Below are positions 15,702 to 24,624 of a DNA stretch of 64,000 nucleotides, piece by piece. The stretch covers positions 56,785 through 120,784 of the forward strand of contig NZ_QQOA01000024.1 in NCBI RefSeq assembly GCF_003443895.1. The letters run 5' to 3'. Origin of the DNA: Paraburkholderia phosphatilytica. GTDB taxonomy: Bacteria; Pseudomonadota; Gammaproteobacteria; Burkholderiales; Burkholderiaceae. The translations under genes and the position numbers were made by a program. Every line of letters begins with the position of its first letter. The first letter of the stretch is position 1. Under the pieces are notes generated by a model, which worked only from the letters and a program-made list of their open reading frames with translations, did no database searches and was not told the DNA's origin.

Positions 15702-17021
15702 ATGAGCACGATCCTCCATCTCGCCGACCGCCTGGAGGCCGCGCTCGGCGGCAGCGCCGCGCTCGAGCGCTACGGCAGGGTGCTCGAAGCGGTGGGCACG
15801 CTCGTCAAGGTCGGCGGCCTCGACGTCCAGATGGGCGAGCTCTGCGAGCTGCGCACGCCGGAGGGCGAGCTGATGCAGCGCGCAGAAGTGGTGGGCATCG
15901 CGCGCCAGCATGCGTTGCTCGCGCCGTTCGGCAGCATGTCGGGCCTTTCGCGCAGTACGCGCGTGACGGGCAGCGGCCAGCCGCTTTCGGTGCCGGTGGG
16001 GCCGGGGGTCCTGGGGCGCATCCTCGACGGGCTCGGCGAGCCGATCGACGGCGCCGGCCCGATCGACGCCGAAGCCCGCGTGCCCATCAACGGGAATGCG
16101 CCGGACCCGCTCGAGCGCCGCATGATCGAGACGCAGCTCGCCACCGGCGTGCGCGTGATCGACGGCCTGATGGCGCTCGGCGAAGGCCAGCGCATGGGCA
16201 TCTTCGCGCCGGCCGGCGTCGGCAAGAGCACGCTGCTCGGCATGCTCGCGCGCGGCACCGCGTGCGACGTCAACGTGATCGTGCTGATCGGCGAGCGCGG
16301 CCGCGAAGTGCGCGAGTTCATCGAGCTGATTCTCGGCGAGGAGGGGATGGCGCGCAGCGTGGTGGTTTGCGCGACGTCGGACCGCTCGTCGATCGAGCGC
16401 GCCAAGGCCGCCTACGTCGGCACGGCGATCGCCGAGTACTTCCGCGACCGCGGCCTGCGCGTGCTCCTGATGATGGATTCGCTCACACGCTTTGCGCGCG
16501 CGCAGCGCGAGATCGGCCTCTCGGCCGGCGAGCCGCCGACGCGGCGCGGCTTTCCGCCATCGGTGTTCGCCGAGCTGCCGCGCCTCTTGGAGCGCGCGGG
16601 CATGGGGCGCGACGGCTCGATCACGGCGCTCTACACGGTGCTCGCCGAAGACGAGGAGGGCGGCGACCCCGTCTCCGAGGAAGTGCGCGGCATTCTCGAC
16701 GGGCACATGATCCTGTCGCGCAAGATTGCGGCGCGCAACCGCTATCCGGCCATCGACGTGCTCGCGAGCCTCTCGCGCGTGATGCCGCAGATCGCCTCGC
16801 GCGAGCACTGCTCGGGGGCGGGTCGCGTGCGCCGCCTGATGGCGAAGTACGACGAGATCGAGATGCTGCTGCAGATCGGCGAGTACAAGCCCGGCAGCGA
16901 CCCGTTGGCCGACGAGGCGATCGACCTGCACGACGAGATCGAGGAATTCGTGCGGCAGCGGACCGACGATCTGGCCGATATCGACGAGACGCGCGACACG
17001 CTGCGCAGTTTTGCCGAGTAA
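15702..17021 (+). CDS. sctN: T3SS ATPase SctN (HrcN)
   Basis: This 439-residue FliI/YscN ATPase starts at 15702 (MSTILHLADRLE). It has Walker A APAGVGKST at 169-177, a GERGREVREFIE stretch, Walker B VLLMMDSLTRFA near 255, the QREIGLSAGEPPTRRGFPPSVF motif, and the LPRLLERAG segment. The hexamer strips chaperones and unfolds substrates at the base of the injectisome. It lies one base after sctL and three before sctO. Confidence 0.97.
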   Translation: MSTILHLADRLEAALGGSAALERYGRVLEAVGTLVKVGGLDVQMGELCELRTPEGELMQRAEVVGIARQHALLAPFGSMSGLSRSTRVTGSGQPLSVPVGPGVLGRILDGLGEPIDGAGPIDAEARVPINGNAPDPLERRMIETQLATGVRVIDGLMALGEGQRMGIFAPAGVGKSTLLGMLARGTACDVNVIVLIGERGREVREFIELILGEEGMARSVVVCATSDRSSIERAKAAYVGTAIAEYFRDRGLRVLLMMDSLTRFARAQREIGLSAGEPPTRRGFPPSVFAELPRLLERAGMGRDGSITALYTVLAEDEEGGDPVSEEVRGILDGHMILSRKIAARNRYPAIDVLASLSRVMPQIASREHCSGAGRVRRLMAKYDEIEMLLQIGEYKPGSDPLADEAIDLHDEIEEFVRQRTDDLADIDETRDTLRSFAE

Positions 17022-17024
17022 GCC

Positions 17025-17528
17025 ATGAGCCGCGCGCTGACGCAGGTGTGGAAGGTGGTCGTCGCGGCGAAGGCGCGCGCGAAGGAGCGGCTCGAAGCCG
17101 ACCTGGCCGAGGCGCGGCGTCATCACGAGGCCCTGCTCGGCGCGCTCGAAGAAGCGAAGGCGCTGGAGGGCCAGGCTCAGGCGAAGCAGCTCGCGCATGA
17201 GGAAAAGATTGCGCGCATGCTGGCCGACCCGCGCGGGTTGGCGCCGACGGCCTACCTCGACTACGACCTTTATCGCGCGCCGCTCGCGCAGGCGATCGAC
17301 GAGGCACGCGCGGGCGTGCGGCGCGCGAGCGACGCGACCGATGAGCAAGCGCGCGAGGTGGCGCGGCTCGGTGTGAGCGTGCGCCGCGCGGACGCGGCGC
17401 TCGACGCCGCGCGCGAGCAGTTGAAGAAGACGATCGCGGCGGCACAGCGCCGCGCGGACGAACGCAACGACGACGAGGCGGGCGAAACGGCGGCCGCCCG
17501 GATGAGACGCGGAGGAAACCATGCATGA
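17025..17528 (+). CDS. sctO: T3SS central stalk protein SctO (HrpB7/FliJ-like)
   Basis: This 167-residue protein is almost all helix, with heptad-like Ala/Glu/Arg spacing (EARRHHEALLGALEEAKALEG, then DATDEQAREVARLGVSV). It lies between sctN and sctT, as hrpB7 does. SctO/FliJ forms a coiled-coil stalk inside the SctN hexamer that reaches SctV. It overlaps sctT by eight bases. Confidence 0.85.
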   Translation: MSRALTQVWKVVVAAKARAKERLEADLAEARRHHEALLGALEEAKALEGQAQAKQLAHEEKIARMLADPRGLAPTAYLDYDLYRAPLAQAIDEARAGVRRASDATDEQAREVARLGVSVRRADAALDAAREQLKKTIAAAQRRADERNDDEAGETAAARMRRGGNHA

Positions 17529-18357
17529 AGGACTGGCGGTCGGCCAGGCGCTCGCCGACGCATTCGCCGAGTATCAAGGCTTCTTTTTCACGCTCGCGCT
17601 TTCGGCCGTGCGCATTGCGGTGGTCTTCCAGATGCTGCCTGCCACCAGCGGCGAAATGCTTCCCGGGCTCGCGCGCAATGGCGTGATCTACGTGTTCGCC
17701 ATCTTCATCGCGGCGGCTCAGCCCGATCATCGTGTCGACGCCCTGGGTTCGGCCGAGCTGCTCGTGCTCTCGCTCAAGGAGATGTTCCTCGGCGCGGTGC
17801 TCGGCTTTGCCGCCTCGTCGGTGTTCTGGATCGCGCAATGCGTGGGCACGCTCATCGACGACGTCGCCGGCTACAACAACGTGCAGATGACCAACCCGCT
17901 ACGCGGCGATCAGAGCACGCCGGTCTCCAACACGCTGCTGCAGCTCGCCGTGACGCTCTTCTACGTGAGTGGCGGCATGACCTTCCTGCTCGGTGCGCTG
18001 TTCGAATCGTTCAAGTGGTGGCCGCTGACGACGCTGACGCCGTCGATGAGCGGCATCGCCGAATCGTTCATCGTCGCGCGCACCGATTCGATGATGACGG
18101 CCACCGTGAAGCTCGGCATGCCGATCATGCTCGCGCTCGTGCTCATCGATCTGTCGATCGGCATTCTCACGCGCGCCGCGGACAAGCTCGAGCCTGCCTC
18201 GCTCAGTCAGCCGATTCGCGGGGCAGTGGGTTTGCTGATGTTGATTTTTCTGGTGGCCGTGTTCGCGCAGCAGGTGGCCGGGTCGCTCAGGCTCGATACC
18301 TTCCTGCACGAGGCGGCGTCGCTCTCGGCCCCGTCCGCCGGGGCTCCGGGGCGTTGA
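17521..18357 (+). CDS. sctT: T3SS export apparatus protein SctT (HrcT)
   Basis: This 278-residue FliR-family protein has six or so membrane spans. Conserved parts include RIAVVFQMLPATSGEMLPGLARNGVIY near 30-56, LKEMFLGAVLGFAASSVFW near 87-105, and GYNNVQMTNPLRGDQSTP, the SctT loop motif near 118-135. It completes the export gate and is the last gene of the operon before hrpB. Confidence 0.95.
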   Translation: MHEGLAVGQALADAFAEYQGFFFTLALSAVRIAVVFQMLPATSGEMLPGLARNGVIYVFAIFIAAAQPDHRVDALGSAELLVLSLKEMFLGAVLGFAASSVFWIAQCVGTLIDDVAGYNNVQMTNPLRGDQSTPVSNTLLQLAVTLFYVSGGMTFLLGALFESFKWWPLTTLTPSMSGIAESFIVARTDSMMTATVKLGMPIMLALVLIDLSIGILTRAADKLEPASLSQPIRGAVGLLMLIFLVAVFAQQVAGSLRLDTFLHEAASLSAPSAGAPGR

Positions 18358-18474
18358 CAGCAAGCGCGTTGAGGGTTGTTGAAGAATGTCGGGCGTGTTG
18401 AAAGTCGTTGAGATTTGCCGCGTTGAAAATTGTTGTGGCGGTTGTGAAGGTTGTTGTGGATGTAGGGTGGATCG
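18358..18474 (+). repeat. G/T-rich imperfect repeats upstream of hrpB
   Basis: About ten copies of GTTG or GTTGA words occur in 110 bases between sctT and hrpB, with strong G/T bias on this strand. No PIP box is visible here. It may be a leader or regulator-binding region for hrpB, or simple low-complexity sequence. Confidence 0.4.
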
Positions 18475-18615
18475 TTGAAATTGCGCTTTCTGGCGCTGGC
18501 TAAGATGGTTTCCAGCAGCGGCGGTTCGCGAACGAAGTGCGATGCGATGGCGCCGATGTCCGGTCCCTACCCGTCGGCCGAACCAGACAGGGTGACTTCG
18601 CAAGAGTGCCAAGCT

Positions 18616-20073
18616 ATGTATCCAACGGTCTATATGGCGTTGCTGTCTGCTCTCAAATTCCGCCACCTCCTGCCGCGCTATAGCGCAGCCATCCTCGACG
18701 GCGATTTCTCGCGGGCTTATTGCACGGTGGACGATGCGGCCGAGACCGCTGCACGCACCGGCGCCAAACCGCGCGAGCGCGGCAACGACGAACTCACCGC
18801 CCTCGCCGACGTCTCGCTGCTGCTCGACGAGGCGGAGAAAGCGGAGGAGTACTACCATCGCGCGCAGAAGCGGATCTGGAAAAGCGATCAGCAATTGCGC
18901 GTGCAATCGTGCCGTAACACGGGCTGGAGCGCGCTGATGCTCGGCCGCCTGAGCGTCGCGCAGCGTAGCTTCGGGCGCATCGCATCGGAGGTCGAGGCGC
19001 AGGCCGAAGAACGGATCGGAGCCTACATCGGCATGGCGCTCGCGCATCATCAGCTGGCCCAGCAGCAGGCGGCCGATGATGCGCTCATGGAGGCCGCCGA
19101 GCTGGCCGATACCTGCGACGAGCCGCGCTATCGCCTCATGATCGATCTGCTCGGGCAGGAGTTCGACGTGCGCCTGAAAGTGCGCGCGGCGCGCGCGCTG
19201 AACGATCACGCGTTCTGGCAATCGGCGCTCGCCGCGACGTCGCTCGCCGCGAATGCGCGCAGGCGTCTCGAGCCGGCTTCGGCGATCGCGCCGCGTCCCG
19301 CGATCCAGGCCCGCCGTAGCGAAGAGCTCGTGCCGTTGGAGCGTCTTGCCGGTGGCGAGCGCCATGCGTCGGCGCAACTGCTCGCCGCGCGTGCGCGCCA
19401 CGGCGCCGCGAGTCCGCGCCACGTTTTCCACGCGAACCTCGACCTGATGCTGGCCGCGCTGGCCGGCGGCTTCGACGACATCGCTGCGGACGTGATAGAC
19501 CGCATGCCGCCCGGCCACCTCGAGGAGCAGCGCCGCAATGTCGACTACCTGTACTGCCTCGCGAAGGTTGCCGCGCTGCGCGGCAATGCGGAGCAGGCGC
19601 TCAAGTTCTACGCGAGATACACGGCCGAAGCGTTGCGCTGCCTGCGCACCGAAACGCCGTCGCTGCGCGCGGCGCACACCACGACACGCCAGCGCGCTAA
19701 CGCCGCCGGCGCGGGGAGCGACGACGTCAACGCGCGCCTGCCCGCGAAGTACCGGCGCGCCTATCGCTTCATCGTCGAGAACATCGATCGCGAGGATCTG
19801 ACGACGCGCGCCGTTGCTGCCGAGCTCAACGTCACGATGCGCACGATCCAGCTCGTCTTCAAGCGCGCGCTCGGCGTGACGCCTTGCGCGCTCATCCGCT
19901 CAATGCGGCTCGAAGGCATCCGCGACGAACTGCTCGCGGAACACGGCCCGGCGCCCTCGGTGTTCGACACGGCGGCCCGCTGGGGCGTGAAAAGCCGCTC
20001 CACGCTCTCCAAGGGCTATCGCAAGTACTTCGACGAATCGCCGTCGGAAACCATCGTCGCGCATGCGCGCTAA
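18616..20073 (+). CDS. hrpB: HrpB/HrpX-type AraC-family master regulator of hrp genes
   Basis: The open frame begins at 18475; I choose the ATG at 18616 (MYPTVYMALLSALKF), giving 485 residues, close to Ralstonia HrpB (477). Starts at 18547 or 18556 are possible. The N-terminal part is TPR-like (LLDEAEKAEEYYHRAQKRIW, RSFGRIASEVEAQAEERIGAYIGMALAHH). The last 100 residues form the AraC HTH domain (AVAAELNVTMRTIQLVFKRALGVTPCALIRSMRLE, then AARWGVKSRSTLSKGYRKYFDESPSE). HrpB binds PIP/hrpII boxes and switches on T3SS operons and effector genes. Its place between sctT and sctC fits Ralstonia-like clusters. Confidence 0.92.
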   Translation: MYPTVYMALLSALKFRHLLPRYSAAILDGDFSRAYCTVDDAAETAARTGAKPRERGNDELTALADVSLLLDEAEKAEEYYHRAQKRIWKSDQQLRVQSCRNTGWSALMLGRLSVAQRSFGRIASEVEAQAEERIGAYIGMALAHHQLAQQQAADDALMEAAELADTCDEPRYRLMIDLLGQEFDVRLKVRAARALNDHAFWQSALAATSLAANARRRLEPASAIAPRPAIQARRSEELVPLERLAGGERHASAQLLAARARHGAASPRHVFHANLDLMLAALAGGFDDIAADVIDRMPPGHLEEQRRNVDYLYCLAKVAALRGNAEQALKFYARYTAEALRCLRTETPSLRAAHTTTRQRANAAGAGSDDVNARLPAKYRRAYRFIVENIDREDLTTRAVAAELNVTMRTIQLVFKRALGVTPCALIRSMRLEGIRDELLAEHGPAPSVFDTAARWGVKSRSTLSKGYRKYFDESPSETIVAHAR

Positions 20074-20113
20074 ACACCCTTCGCACCCTTAGATCTCGCA
20101 CGGAGTTCCCGGC

Positions 20114-22060
20114 ATGAAAGACTGTGAACGCAAGCGGCGCCTCGCGCGCCGCATGCAGCGCGCGAGCGCGCTCGCATTGGCGATGTGGATCGGATTCGGC
20201 GGCTGTGTGCGCAACGCGTATGCCAAGCCGATTCCCTGGAAGTCGAATCATTTCCAGTACGTCGCCGATCGCAAGGACATCAAGGAAGTGCTGCGCGACC
20301 TCGGCGCGGGCGAGAACGTGATGACGTGGATCTCGCCGCAGGTGGACGGCACGGTGACGGGCCGCTTCGACGAATCGCCGCAGCGCTTCCTCGATCGGAT
20401 GGCCGATTCGTTCGGCTTCATCTGGTACTACGACGGCTCGGTGCTGCGCGTCTCGGGGCCGAACGAGGCGAAGAGCGCGACGATCGGGCTTGTGCACGCC
20501 TCGACCGACGATTTGCGGCGGGCGCTGGCGAGGCTGAACGTCACCGATCCGCGCTTTCCCGTGCTCTACGACGACGCGACCGGCACGGCCGTCGTCTCCG
20601 GGCCGCCGCGCATGGTGGAGCTGGCAACCGACGTCGCCCATCTGATCGACCGCGACGTCGAGCGTGCGGACGAGCCGCAGATCCGCACATTCCCGCTGCA
20701 TTACGCCTGGGCCACCGACCGGAACCTGACGATCAACGGGCAGTCCGTGGTCGTGCCGGGCGTCGCGACGGTGCTGCGCAGCCTCTATCCCGACAGCGTC
20801 TACCCCCAGCGCAGCGATGCGCCCGCACGCACCGACGCCTATAAGATGCGCAGCCTCGATACGTCGAGCCCTGCAGGCGGCTATGCGCGCACGGCAGCGG
20901 GCTCGTCGATGCCGACGCTGCCGAGCTTGTTCGGAGGCGGCGCGTCCGCAAGTGGTTCGGCGCCGCCGCCGCTGCCTGCCGGCTACGCACAGCAGGGCGC
21001 GGGCAGTGCGCCTGCGGGGCTGCCGTCCGATCCGCCGGCGCCCGGCGAGGCGGAGAGCGTCAGCCATCTCGACAATCCGGTGATCCAGCCGGACCAACGC
21101 AACAACGCGGTCCTTGTACGTGCCCGCGCCGAGGCGATGCCCGCGATCGAAAAGCTGATCGCGTCGCTCGACAAGCGCCCGGGTGTGCTCGAGATCGACG
21201 CGAGCATCATCGAAATCACCGATACCGGGCTTCAGCAGCTCGGCGTCGATTGGCGTCTGCACTCGGGTCACTTCGATCTCGAGACGGGCAACGGGCAGAA
21301 CGCGCAGGCGAGCTTTCCGGGCTCGACCAGTCCGCAGGGCTTCAACAACCCGAACGACACGACGACAGCCGGCATCCTCGCGACGCCCGCGGGCGGCGTG
21401 ATGACGGCGGTGATCGGCGGAGCGGGGCGCTATCTGCTCTCGCGCATCAGCGCGCTCGAGCAAACCGACAACGCGCGCATCACGGCGAGCCCGAAGGTCG
21501 CGACGCTCGACAACGTCGAGGCCGTGATGGACAACAAGCAGACCTTCTACGTGCCCGTGCAGGGCTACCAGTCGGGCGATCTGTACAGCGTGTCGGCGGG
21601 GGTGTCGCTGCGCGTGCTGCCGAGCATCGTCGTCGATCAGTCGAAGCCGCAAATCCGGCTCGACATCCACATCGAGGACGGCCAGTTCACGGCGCAGCAG
21701 GTCAGCCAGCTGCCGGTCGTGAGCAACAGCACGATCGATACGCAGGCGCTGATCGAGGAAGGGCAGAGCATCCTGATCGCCGGCTACTCGGTGGATCAAA
21801 ACGACGACAGCAAGTCGGGGGTTCCGGGGCTTTCGAAGATTCCGCTGATCGGCAAGCTGTTTCAGTACAAGAACCATCAAGGGCAGAAATTCCAGCGGCT
21901 CTTTCTGCTGACGCCGCGCATCATCTCGGCGTCGCCTGAGCAGGCTCAGACTGCGTTGCCGGCGGTGCCGGGCGTGCCGCCTTTGGCGCAGGACGCGCAG
22001 GGTGCGTTGCCGGCGACGGTGTCCATGCCGGAGGCACCGGCACCGCGCACGTCGCCGTAG
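20114..22060 (+). CDS. sctC: T3SS outer-membrane secretin SctC (HrcC)
   Basis: This 648-residue secretin has an N-terminal export signal (about 1-36). N-domains follow (DIKEVLRDLGAGENVMTW, then VLRVSGPNEAKSATIGL), with a Gly/Ser/Pro-rich linker near 270-310. The C-terminal secretin domain includes VLEIDASIIEITDTGLQQLGVDW near 357-379, NARITASPKVATLDNVEAVM and VPGLSKIPLIGKLFQYK near 575-591. It forms the outer-membrane ring. It starts 40 bases after hrpB, so the two may share a transcript. Confidence 0.95.
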   Translation: MKDCERKRRLARRMQRASALALAMWIGFGGCVRNAYAKPIPWKSNHFQYVADRKDIKEVLRDLGAGENVMTWISPQVDGTVTGRFDESPQRFLDRMADSFGFIWYYDGSVLRVSGPNEAKSATIGLVHASTDDLRRALARLNVTDPRFPVLYDDATGTAVVSGPPRMVELATDVAHLIDRDVERADEPQIRTFPLHYAWATDRNLTINGQSVVVPGVATVLRSLYPDSVYPQRSDAPARTDAYKMRSLDTSSPAGGYARTAAGSSMPTLPSLFGGGASASGSAPPPLPAGYAQQGAGSAPAGLPSDPPAPGEAESVSHLDNPVIQPDQRNNAVLVRARAEAMPAIEKLIASLDKRPGVLEIDASIIEITDTGLQQLGVDWRLHSGHFDLETGNGQNAQASFPGSTSPQGFNNPNDTTTAGILATPAGGVMTAVIGGAGRYLLSRISALEQTDNARITASPKVATLDNVEAVMDNKQTFYVPVQGYQSGDLYSVSAGVSLRVLPSIVVDQSKPQIRLDIHIEDGQFTAQQVSQLPVVSNSTIDTQALIEEGQSILIAGYSVDQNDDSKSGVPGLSKIPLIGKLFQYKNHQGQKFQRLFLLTPRIISASPEQAQTALPAVPGVPPLAQDAQGALPATVSMPEAPAPRTSP

Positions 22061-22169
22061 CAAGCCGCGCGGTGCGGGAGTGACGCGCCGGGTGGCGGGG
22101 AATCGCAGCTAAAAAACGCAGCCAAAAAACTCAAATCGAAATTCACATGGACATGGAAAGGCGTGCCGT

Positions 22170-22658
22170 ATGAAGCGATTAAGAATCACGGACCAACTGG
22201 ACCTGGGGGTCTATTACGACGCGGATGCGAGCTACTACGAGGCGTCCGGAATCCATGCGCAGACGGTCTTCACCAAAGAGAAGTTCATCGCTCATTATAG
22301 GAACTGCCGCTCTATCGGCTTCGCATACGACGATACGCCGATAGGGGGGGTCATCTACTACCGCGGATATGTGCATATCGCGGTGCTGCCCGATTATCAC
22401 GGACGCTGGGCGTGGCTTTGGGAGGCGGCGCTCGAATGGCTGTTCAGCTTCGAGCAAGCCGCACTCGCCTTGGTGGACGCCGGGAATCGGCCCTGCTTGG
22501 AGCTGATGAGGCGCAACGGATGGTCCCCGGTGAGCCATGTCGATGGCAGTGTGATTTTCCGCATTACGCGTGAAGGCCGGACATGTAGGGCGAGAAGTAG
22601 AGGTCGTGCTGTCGATTTGAACGGCGGGACAGAGGCCGAAGCGCAAGTGAGGACGTGA
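22170..22658 (+). CDS. Small acyltransferase-like (GNAT-fold) protein of uncertain role
   Basis: This 162-residue protein shows a pattern like phage and GNAT-fold proteins: FTKEKFIAHYRNCRSIGFAYDDTPIGGVIYYRG, then VHIAVLPDYHGRWAWLW near 72-88, and a final NRPCLELMRRNGWSPV near 108-123. In GNAT enzymes the central strand and the ageing CLELMRRNGW-type helix build the acetyl-CoA pocket. It lies downstream of sctC on the same strand, and a strong terminator follows. It may be a T3SS-linked enzyme or effector; no PIP box was seen. Confidence 0.55.
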   Translation: MKRLRITDQLDLGVYYDADASYYEASGIHAQTVFTKEKFIAHYRNCRSIGFAYDDTPIGGVIYYRGYVHIAVLPDYHGRWAWLWEAALEWLFSFEQAALALVDAGNRPCLELMRRNGWSPVSHVDGSVIFRITREGRTCRARSRGRAVDLNGGTEAEAQVRT

Positions 22659-22678
22659 GGTCGCAGAAAAAAGTGTCG

Positions 22679-22716
22679 GCGGTTTCCGCGAGGGGCGCAC
22701 CCCTCGCGGAAACCGC
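22679..22716. terminator. Perfect 17-bp-stem bidirectional terminator
   Basis: Arms of 17 bases pair perfectly around a 4-base loop (CGCA). On the minus strand a run of six T follows a few bases beyond the stem, fitting an end for 22730-24547. On the plus strand it also closes the sctC-side transcription unit. Confidence 0.85.
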
Positions 22717-22729
22717 TTAGTTCGTCTGC

Positions 22730-24547
22730 TTAATTCGCCGCCAGTTCTTCGCGGCGCTTGTTCTCACCGTTCGAACCTTGGCTCATGCCAGCCTGAAGCA
22801 TGAACATCTCGAGCATCAGCTGGTCGATCTGAGCAGTGCCGCCCGCCTGATCGTTGGCGATCGTGTTGTTGGCGGCGTTCTGGGCATTGTCGTCGACGTC
22901 CTCCTTCTTTTGCTTCTTGTCTTGCGCCGATTCCGCTTCCGGGGTGTCAGCCGTGTGAGCCGAATGCTTGCTGAACCCCAGCCGTTCGCGCAGCGACGAC
23001 GTACCGCTCGCAGACGCGCCATGAGGCGCGGCCGCTTCCGGTTCCGCCGTATGCGCCGAGCCCTTGCCTAGGCCGAGACGCTCGGTGACCGACGCGAACT
23101 TGCCGTTGCCGATCTGGTTGAGATGCTGCCCCAACGAGCGGCGCGCGTTGCGCCTGATCGCATTCAGATGCTCGCTCGCCGACGCGTTGCTGCTCGCGCC
23201 GCTGAACTTGCCGACCTGTTCGTTGAGCGAAGTGCGCGCGTTGTTGCGGATCAGGTTCAGATGCTCGCCGACCGACAGGTCGCTGCCGCCGCCACTGATC
23301 TTGCCGAGCTGCTCGCCCACCGAGAACTTGCTGCTGCCGCTGCCACCAGTGACGCCGCCGCTACCGCTGGCCTTGCCGAACGAATGCGTCGCGCCGTCGC
23401 CGGCTTCTTCGCCGCCGCGCTTCCCGTGCAAGCCGTCCATCGCCGCGCCCGCGGCGAAGCCGGCCGCCGCCATGCCCAGGGTGCTGCCCGCGCCGCCGCC
23501 TTGCGGCATGTGGTTCTCGATGAACGAGGTGGCCGCATTGCCGGCTTCCATCTCGCCGACGTTCTTCACGACCCCCTTTGCCATCTCCGCGACGTTGCCG
23601 TGCAGCGCGCCCGCGATCGCGCCGTCGAGCTGGGCGTTGCCGATGTGGGCGTTCATCAGCATCTGCGCGCCCACCGACGCCATCGCGCCCTCGGGCGTCA
23701 GGTCGCCGGCCGCTTGAAGCGCGTCCATGCCCGCGTTGCCGAGGTCGCCCATCGCGGCGCCCCAGTGCCCTTGCGCGGCGTCCTTGGCGGCCTGCACGGT
23801 GCTCTTGATCGCGCTTTCGGTGCCGTCGACCACCTGCTCTGTTACCTGGTCGGCGCTCTTGACCGCGTCGTTCTTCACGGCGTCGAAGCCTTGGTCGACC
23901 TTGCCCATCACCTTGTCCATGCCCTTGCTGATGTGGGTGTTGGCCAGCGTGTTGAGGGTCGATTGGATGCCCGCCGTGGACAGATCGGCGAAGCCCTTGA
24001 TGCCGTCCTCGGCGGTCTTGACGCTGTCGTCGAGCGCCGCCTGGAAGTGACCGTGAATCAGGTCGTTGCCGGTCTGCTTGGCGTCCTTGAGGATCGCGCC
24101 CGCGTCCTGCTTGAGGGTCTGCTCGACCTGGCCGACGCCGGTCTTCACCGCCGTGCCGATCTTCTGCATGCCGGTTTCGGCCTTGCCCATTGCCTTGTCC
24201 ATCTTCTTGTTCAAATGCATGTTGGCAAGCGAATCGACCGTCGCCTGTTCGCCGGCGGTCGCGGTGTCGTAGCCGGTCTTGGCGAGATCCTGGCCGGCCT
24301 CCATCGCCTTGTTCAAGGCCTCGTGCATACGGCCTTGCATCATGTCGCCGACCGACTCGGCGGCGGCCGCGACGGTGCTCTCCACATCCTTGGCCAAGGT
24401 CTTGCCGATGGTTTCGACGCCGTCCACGACGCCCTTGCCGACTTTTTCGATGTCCTTGCCCGCGGTCTCGAGACCGTGGGCGACGTCTTTTGCCGCATGC
24501 TCGATGCCGTGGGCGACGCTCTCGGCAGCGTGTTTGATTGCACTCAT
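22730..24547 (-). CDS. Large repeat-containing secreted T3SS protein, translocator candidate
   Basis: This 605-residue protein has no Cys. The first 60 residues are amphipathic helix (MSAIKHAAESVAHGIEHAAKD, then LETAGKDIEKVGKGVVDG). Three related units of roughly 85-100 residues follow, marked by ANMHLNKKMDKAMGK, ANTHISKGMDKVMGK and MNAHIGNAQLDGA. A weakly hydrophobic stretch (LGMAAAGFAAGAAMDG) is near 350. A second repeat set (SVGEHLNLIRNNAR, SASEHLNAIRRNAR) lies at 395-490. Xanthomonas HrpF, a translocon protein, also has N-terminal repeats and hydrophobic C-terminal segments. This similarity is in layout only. It follows the harpin-like gene by 77 bases, so it is probably under the same PIP promoter. 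Confidence 0.7.
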   Translation of the reverse strand: MSAIKHAAESVAHGIEHAAKDVAHGLETAGKDIEKVGKGVVDGVETIGKTLAKDVESTVAAAAESVGDMMQGRMHEALNKAMEAGQDLAKTGYDTATAGEQATVDSLANMHLNKKMDKAMGKAETGMQKIGTAVKTGVGQVEQTLKQDAGAILKDAKQTGNDLIHGHFQAALDDSVKTAEDGIKGFADLSTAGIQSTLNTLANTHISKGMDKVMGKVDQGFDAVKNDAVKSADQVTEQVVDGTESAIKSTVQAAKDAAQGHWGAAMGDLGNAGMDALQAAGDLTPEGAMASVGAQMLMNAHIGNAQLDGAIAGALHGNVAEMAKGVVKNVGEMEAGNAATSFIENHMPQGGGAGSTLGMAAAGFAAGAAMDGLHGKRGGEEAGDGATHSFGKASGSGGVTGGSGSSKFSVGEQLGKISGGGSDLSVGEHLNLIRNNARTSLNEQVGKFSGASSNASASEHLNAIRRNARRSLGQHLNQIGNGKFASVTERLGLGKGSAHTAEPEAAAPHGASASGTSSLRERLGFSKHSAHTADTPEAESAQDKKQKKEDVDDNAQNAANNTIANDQAGGTAQIDQLMLEMFMLQAGMSQGSNGENKRREELAAN

Positions 24548-24624
24548 GACATTTCCTTTAAGTCAATTCGTTCGTGCGAAATGACGAACGCCGGCGAGGA
24601 CCGCCGGCCTTCGCCGCATCAATA

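Noticed and set aside
15519..17522. 667-codon minus-strand frame
   Set aside because: Antisense shadow of sctL, sctN and sctO, which have clear motifs.
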